From Oscillospiraceae bacterium (GTDB lineage: Bacteria; Bacillota; Clostridia; Oscillospirales; Oscillospiraceae): a stretch of 57,985 bases of DNA. Below are positions 57,529 to 57,985 of the stretch, piece after piece (the stretch's first letter is position 1; each line of letters opens with the position of its first letter). A model generated the notes under the pieces. That model ran no database searches, was not told where the DNA came from, and saw only the letters and a program-made list of their open reading frames with translations. The DNA is taken from assembly GCA_902798545.1 (NCBI GenBank), contig CADBWQ010000026.1, positions 1 through 57,985 of the forward strand. The letters run 5' to 3'. A program made the position numbers and the translations under genes.

Positions 57529-57985
57529 TTACTTCTTTGCGAGACCCTTCTGGCGGGCATACTCCGCAGCACCCAGCGCGCCCATGAGCTGCGGGTCGGT
57601 CTTGAGGTTGATGACCTTCAGCTTGAGGACATGCTCGATGGCCTCCTTCAGGCCGTCGTTCTTGGCGCAGCCGCCCGTCAGGGTGATGCTGTCGGTGGCG
57701 CCGGCCTTTTTCGCCATGACGAAGCAGCGCTTTGCAACAGCCATCTCGATTCCGGCAGCGATCTCATCCGTGGCCTTGCCCTCACCAACGAGGGTGATGA
57801 CCTCGGACTCGGCGAAGACAGTGCACTGGGCAGTGATGGGGATGACGTTCTTCGCTGTAAGGCTGAGCTTCGAGAACTCGGGCAGGCTCAGCTCAAAGGA
57901 GCGGGCCATGGCCTCGAAGAAACGGCCGGTACCGGCGGCGCACTTGTCATTCATGGCGAAGTTCTTTACGGTGCCGTCAGTATCA
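57529..57985 (-). CDS. Acyl-CoA dehydratase activase (BadF/HgdC type), 5' end beyond window
   Basis: The C-terminal 151 residues are present. Upstream residues DTDGTVKNFA run off the window edge, followed by MNDKCAAGTGRFFE, whose Cys provides the [4Fe-4S] cluster shared by the homodimer, then TAQCTVFAESEV and a C-terminal ATPase segment (LTGGCAKNDGLKEAIE, PQLMGALGAAEYA). Such activases use ATP to inject an electron into 2-hydroxyacyl-CoA dehydratases. Many genomes carry extra copies near acetyl-CoA-synthase-like genes. Confidence 0.88.
   Translation of the reverse strand, partial: DTDGTVKNFAMNDKCAAGTGRFFEAMARSFELSLPEFSKLSLTAKNVIPITAQCTVFAESEVITLVGEGKATDEIAAGIEMAVAKRCFVMAKKAGATDSITLTGGCAKNDGLKEAIEHVLKLKVINLKTDPQLMGALGAAEYARQKGLAKK

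Overview
The window looks like chromosomal DNA of an anaerobic, spore-forming-lineage member of the Clostridia (Bacillota). The evidence is an IspH reductase fused to ribosomal protein S1, a GerW/YtfJ sporulation protein next to ScpA/ScpB, an acyl-CoA dehydratase activase beside an acetyl-CoA-synthase-like protein, sortase and lipoprotein signals of Gram-positive type, and AGGAGG-type ribosome binding sites. No function below has been checked by a database search.

Layout. 1-3.9 kb: a cupin, a minus-strand pair of exported proteins (solute-binding lipoprotein with an apparently permuted fold; membrane-anchored beta-lactamase-like protein) and an RlmI-type methyltransferase. 3.95-6.8 kb: tRNA-Gly, a putative metal exporter, and a membrane protein joining a degenerate DnaQ-like domain to an SH3b domain. 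6.9-15.1 kb: a tightly overlapping minus-strand housekeeping operon (M50 protease, scpA, scpB, ytfI-like, gerW, rluB, flavoprotein, cmk, ispH-rpsA). 15.2-19.5 kb: an SPFH / lipoprotein / zinc-ribbon / TPM operon. 19.7 kb: secG.

20.0-34.3 kb is the most interesting region: a minus-strand cluster around a C39-peptidase ABC exporter of the NHLM-microcin type with its partner ABC protein and short HlyD-like subunit. No peptide-modifying enzyme is visible. There are two candidate substrates with double-glycine leaders, one carrying a LysM domain and one a Ser/Thr-rich beta-type domain. The regulators are a STAS/RsbW-like switch pair, a LytS-like histidine kinase and two response regulators with SARP-like DNA-binding domains. 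A large solute-binding lipoprotein lies at the upstream end. Three promoters in this cluster carry 7-bp direct repeats with an 11-bp period just upstream of the -10 box, the arrangement expected for SARP operators, so the parts appear to form one regulon.

35.0-37.5 kb: an NTF2-like gene remnant, an Rrf2 regulator, and a zinc-macrodomain ADP-ribosyl hydrolase translationally coupled to a class M sirtuin. 37.6-46.2 kb is accessory DNA. It holds three ECF sigma factor / membrane anti-sigma-like pairs sharing a TATAGGTGAA leader motif, remnants of an integrative element (tyrosine recombinase C-terminus with an amber codon), and two modules in which unrelated cargo (a frameshifted secreted protein; a Vat-like acetyltransferase plus a small kinase) sits between the same repeat A (terminator plus promoter) and repeat B. 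46.3-49.4 kb: an operon of a low-molecular-weight tyrosine phosphatase fused to a barstar domain, a phosphodiester glycosidase and a membrane protein. 49.5-56.3 kb: a DivIVA-like protein, a 1513-residue LPXTG surface protein with CHAP and His/Cys repeats, and an Mbeg1-like hydrolase. 56.3-58.0 kb: tRNA-Val and tRNA-Ala, then an acetyl-CoA-synthase-like protein, a 51-residue membrane protein and the truncated activase.
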